From: a virus
IMG/VR virus record: IMGVR_UViG_3300046616_000026
Location: 1 to 23,994 of that record
Reading direction: 5' to 3' (one strand)
DNA: 23,994 nt
Part shown: positions 21,832 through 23,994 of the stretch, piece after piece
Position numbering within the stretch: position 1 is the first letter of the stretch
How the letters are laid out: each line of letters opens with the position of its first letter
The notes under the pieces: generated by a model
The model's database searches: none
The model's input: only the letters and a program-made list of their open reading frames with translations
What the model was told of the DNA's origin: nothing
Translations under genes and position numbers: made by a program

Positions 21832-23397
21832 TTAGAAGTCGTCGAAATCGATATCGGGGTCGCTGCCTGCGCCCACCGTTACCGGGCCCTGGTCGGTCTC
21901 CCACGTCGCGAGAATCGCCGTGTCCGTGCGGAGCCCGTTGTCTTCGCGCCACATCACAGCGCCGTGAACGGCAAGGATCATGGCGATAGCAAGGTCGATC
22001 TTTCGACGGCTCGCCGCGTATTCCTTCGTGACCCGCGCGCCGTTCTTGTCCTCACGCAGCACCGCGTTACCGATGTGCCGGGCAAGCGCCGGGTTGCCGT
22101 CGTGGCTCAGCCGGCCATCACGGCACGCGTCATACACGGCTTGCGTCGCCGGGATCATGCGCTTCAGGGAGTTGGTGGGGAAGGCCTCAACCGGGAAGCC
22201 GTCGGCTTCGAGATTGTCTAGCGTCTCTTCCCAGCGGTACGGGTCAGCGACCAGGTTCCGCACCCGGTACACGTCCAGCGCCTCATGCAGCGCGTCCCGG
22301 ACATCGGCCATGGGCACACGCCAATGGACGTCATCAGCCGGAGCCTCCCAATGCCCCAACACGAACACCCGGAAGTCAGCGATGCGGCACGCGATAAGCG
22401 CCGTACTGTCGCCCTTCCAAGACCCGTCGAAGCCGAGAATGATTTCGTCCCCAGGCTCAAGCGGCTCCGCCTCAGTGTTCAGGGAGTCCCACAGCCCGTG
22501 CGGCAACCACGTAGACGCGCCCCGGACAAACTGTGACAACCGGTAAATGCGGAAGGAAGCTTCCGTACTCCGCTGCGCTGCCGCCTTGAAGTCGTCCGGG
22601 TTGAGAATCTCGTACGACGGATTGCACGCTGCCCACACTTCGGGGTCAAGGTGATCAACCGTCTCGCCCAGCTTCGGGCCCCACGACCGGTAGAACAGAG
22701 TCGGGTCGTCGGCTTCGCCAGAGTTGACGCGCTCGCCCTGTTCGCACAGCGCTGCGAACGGTCCATCAGGATCAGGTCCGGCAGTGCTGATGATGAGGAA
22801 CATAGGCTGATTACGCGCGGCTGATCCCAGCGTGAGCGCGTCGAACAAGTCACTGTGCTTGCTGAACGCGTACTCATCTAGGGATACAGCGGCAGGGTTG
22901 AGTCCCTGTTGCCGTCCCGCGTCCGCGCTGACGACCCGGTAAGTGTTGTCCTTGTACCGGATCACGTCGCGCTGCACGTCGCAGACAGACGCAAGCTTCG
23001 GGCTCGCGTTCACCATTTGCTTCGCCGAGTCGAACACCATGCGCGCCTGATTGCGGTCATTGGCAGCGGCGATGATCTGACGCTGTGAGTCCGCGCGGTC
23101 CGCGATCAGGTGGTACAGCATGATGGCAGCGGCGATCGTTGACTTGCCGTTCTTGCGCGCCACGCAGACAACCACTGTCCGGTGCTTGCGCCTCCAACGC
23201 CCGAAGGAGTCTTGCGTCAGCGCGTACGCGTCTATCAGTAGCGTGCGTTGCCACGGAAGAAGCTTGAAGGGTTGGCCGGCGAAGGAGCCGGTGAGATAGC
23301 AGAACTCTTCGATCCACTTCGCGACGCGGTAACCCTCAGAAGGGAACGGCGCGTCAGCGGGAATGTGCCGGGCGATGACCGGGTCTATGTTGCTCAC
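21832..23397 (-). CDS. Terminase large subunit, 521 aa
   Basis: GTG start behind an excellent AGGAGGTGACC. The ATPase half has the Walker A-like VARKNGKSTIAAAIM (79-93), Walker B AVSLDEYAF (170-178) with Asp174-Glu175, and the coupling motif STAG (204-207). The C-terminal RNase H-like nuclease has its acidic residues at Asp324 (LGFDGSWKGD), Asp385-386 region (LVADPYRW) and Asp468 (KIDLAIAMILA). The protein packages DNA into proheads and cuts concatemers. The family resembles HK97-type cos phages of actinobacteria, although cohesive ends cannot be shown from this window. Length is normal. Confidence 0.93.
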   Translation of the reverse strand: MSNIDPVIARHIPADAPFPSEGYRVAKWIEEFCYLTGSFAGQPFKLLPWQRTLLIDAYALTQDSFGRWRRKHRTVVVCVARKNGKSTIAAAIMLYHLIADRADSQRQIIAAANDRNQARMVFDSAKQMVNASPKLASVCDVQRDVIRYKDNTYRVVSADAGRQQGLNPAAVSLDEYAFSKHSDLFDALTLGSAARNQPMFLIISTAGPDPDGPFAALCEQGERVNSGEADDPTLFYRSWGPKLGETVDHLDPEVWAACNPSYEILNPDDFKAAAQRSTEASFRIYRLSQFVRGASTWLPHGLWDSLNTEAEPLEPGDEIILGFDGSWKGDSTALIACRIADFRVFVLGHWEAPADDVHWRVPMADVRDALHEALDVYRVRNLVADPYRWEETLDNLEADGFPVEAFPTNSLKRMIPATQAVYDACRDGRLSHDGNPALARHIGNAVLREDKNGARVTKEYAASRRKIDLAIAMILAVHGAVMWREDNGLRTDTAILATWETDQGPVTVGAGSDPDIDFDDF

Positions 23398-23408
23398 CCG
23401 GTCACCTC

Positions 23409-23849
23409 CTAAAAGTCTTCGGGACCCGCCGCTATCTTGCGAGCCTCAGCGGCCACAAGACCCAGCCTCAAGCGGGCTTCCGGCGTGAACCCAATCGCAG
23501 TCTCGATGGACCGGAGTTCTTTCTCCGTCGACTCAACGAAGCGGAGCATCGGGTGCGCAACAGGTTGGCCGTTGTACCCCTCCGACATGTAGCCATCGGC
23601 AGCGACCAGGGCGAGCAAGTCAGCGCGGCGATCGTGCAACTCGCAATACCGCTGAATGACGTTGCGGTCCGTCTCGGGGGAGTAGGCACCCATACCCGCA
23701 GACCACACGTTCCGCCAAACGTCCTTGCCCGTCTCCTTCAAGTGGGCAGGGACACGGGGAGCGCGACCCTCATACACGATGGGCGCGGAAGCCTCTGAAG
23801 GCCCGTTGGCGTTCCCGGTACGAAGCTCCGGTGACTTGGCACGGCTCAT
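23409..23849 (-). CDS. Terminase small subunit (P27 family), 146 aa
   Basis: ATG with GGGGGTG about eight bases upstream, inside a preceding open frame. The sequence has the P27 pattern: RAPRVPAHLKETGKDVWRNV (about 29-48), then SPETDRNVIQRYCELHDRRA and a helical C-terminus VESTEKELRSIETAIGFTPE with ARLRLGLVAAEARK. It recognises the packaging site and loads the large subunit. It is 11 bases upstream of the large subunit gene, the classical order. The N-terminal about 25 residues are Ser/Pro-rich and probably disordered. Confidence 0.85.
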   Translation of the reverse strand: MSRAKSPELRTGNANGPSEASAPIVYEGRAPRVPAHLKETGKDVWRNVWSAGMGAYSPETDRNVIQRYCELHDRRADLLALVAADGYMSEGYNGQPVAHPMLRFVESTEKELRSIETAIGFTPEARLRLGLVAAEARKIAAGPEDF

Positions 23850-23852
23850 GGC

Positions 23853-23993
23853 TCACACCCCCTTCAGCGGGCTTCCAGACCCCTTAACGGAGCCGTTCTC
23901 AGCGTGCCGAAGTGGCGCTTGCCCAGGCGTACCACGGGTTGAGGGCGCTGGGGGCCCTGGGTCCGGCCTCACACCTAGCGTGCGTTTTCCGAG
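23853..23993 (-). CDS. C-terminal end of an unidentified ORF, cut by the window edge
   Basis: One minus-strand frame is open from the window edge to a TGA three bases before the small terminase ATG, giving at least 46 codons. The tail is Pro/Gly/Arg-rich (RPDPGPPAPSTRGTPGQAPL) and ends GSGSPLKGV. In many actinophages an HNH endonuclease gene precedes the small terminase and ends in such a tail, but no HNH motif is in this fragment. It may also be non-coding DNA around the packaging site. Confidence 0.35.
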   Translation of the reverse strand, partial: LGKRTLGVRPDPGPPAPSTRGTPGQAPLRHAENGSVKGSGSPLKGV

Positions 23994-23994
23994 C

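Noticed and set aside
1-23994. CRISPR array, insertion sequence or defence island
   Set aside because: No regularly spaced repeats, no transposase and no toxin-antitoxin pair are seen. The Cas4-like nuclease is a phage recombination type without the Fe-S cysteines.

Overview
The window looks like part of the genome of a tailed, long-tailed (siphovirus) actinophage, most likely one that infects Streptomyces or a close relative. The DNA is GC-rich, starts are often GTG with purine-rich ribosome binding sites, and genes overlap as GTGA, ATGA or TAATG. The structural genes are of the HK97 type, and a phiC31 gp3-like protein points to the phiC31 neighbourhood of actinophages. Host and relationship are inferred. 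I see no integrase, repressor, polymerase, tRNA, insertion sequence or CRISPR array. Every gene I accept is on the minus strand, so the biological reading direction is from high to low coordinates.

Late region (about 23,994 to 5,150). In transcription order: the end of an unknown ORF, terminase small and large subunits, portal, prohead protease, major capsid protein, a hairpin, head-tail connector, a probable tail terminator, major tail protein, an HK97 gp10-like protein, two tail assembly chaperone frames, tape measure protein, distal tail protein, four or five minor tail or fibre proteins (one a small membrane-anchored coiled coil, one ending in an NlpC/P60 peptidase domain), an attenuator-like hairpin, a CHAP endolysin, a small holin candidate and a deoxynucleoside monophosphate kinase. 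A strong intrinsic terminator (5153-5191) closes the block.

Early-type region (about 5,140 to 1). After a promoter/operator palindrome comes a 57-residue gene, then a promoter with a second palindrome driving a 457-residue helical protein. A 254-base spacer with nested inverted repeats follows. Next are a PD-(D/E)XK (Cas4/RecB-like) nuclease, an RNA-ligase-family nucleotidyltransferase, a 61-residue protein, a 21-residue four-cysteine micro-ORF and a terminator. The window ends with the gp3-like recombination directionality factor homologue and two small unknown genes. No gene-free stretch exceeds about 255 bases.

The most unusual signal is regulatory. Five genes (gp3-like, RNA ligase, nuclease, dNMP kinase and the 371-residue tail gene) are preceded by the motif GTNACCGACTC, which runs into a hairpin arm. 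The partner arm contains the gene's Shine-Dalgarno sequence or, at the tail gene, the first codons. The arms differ between sites but stay complementary, which suggests a dispersed RNA translational switch. A second dispersed element, a palindrome built on TACTC/GAGTA, occurs at two promoters and inside two hairpins and resembles an operator family.
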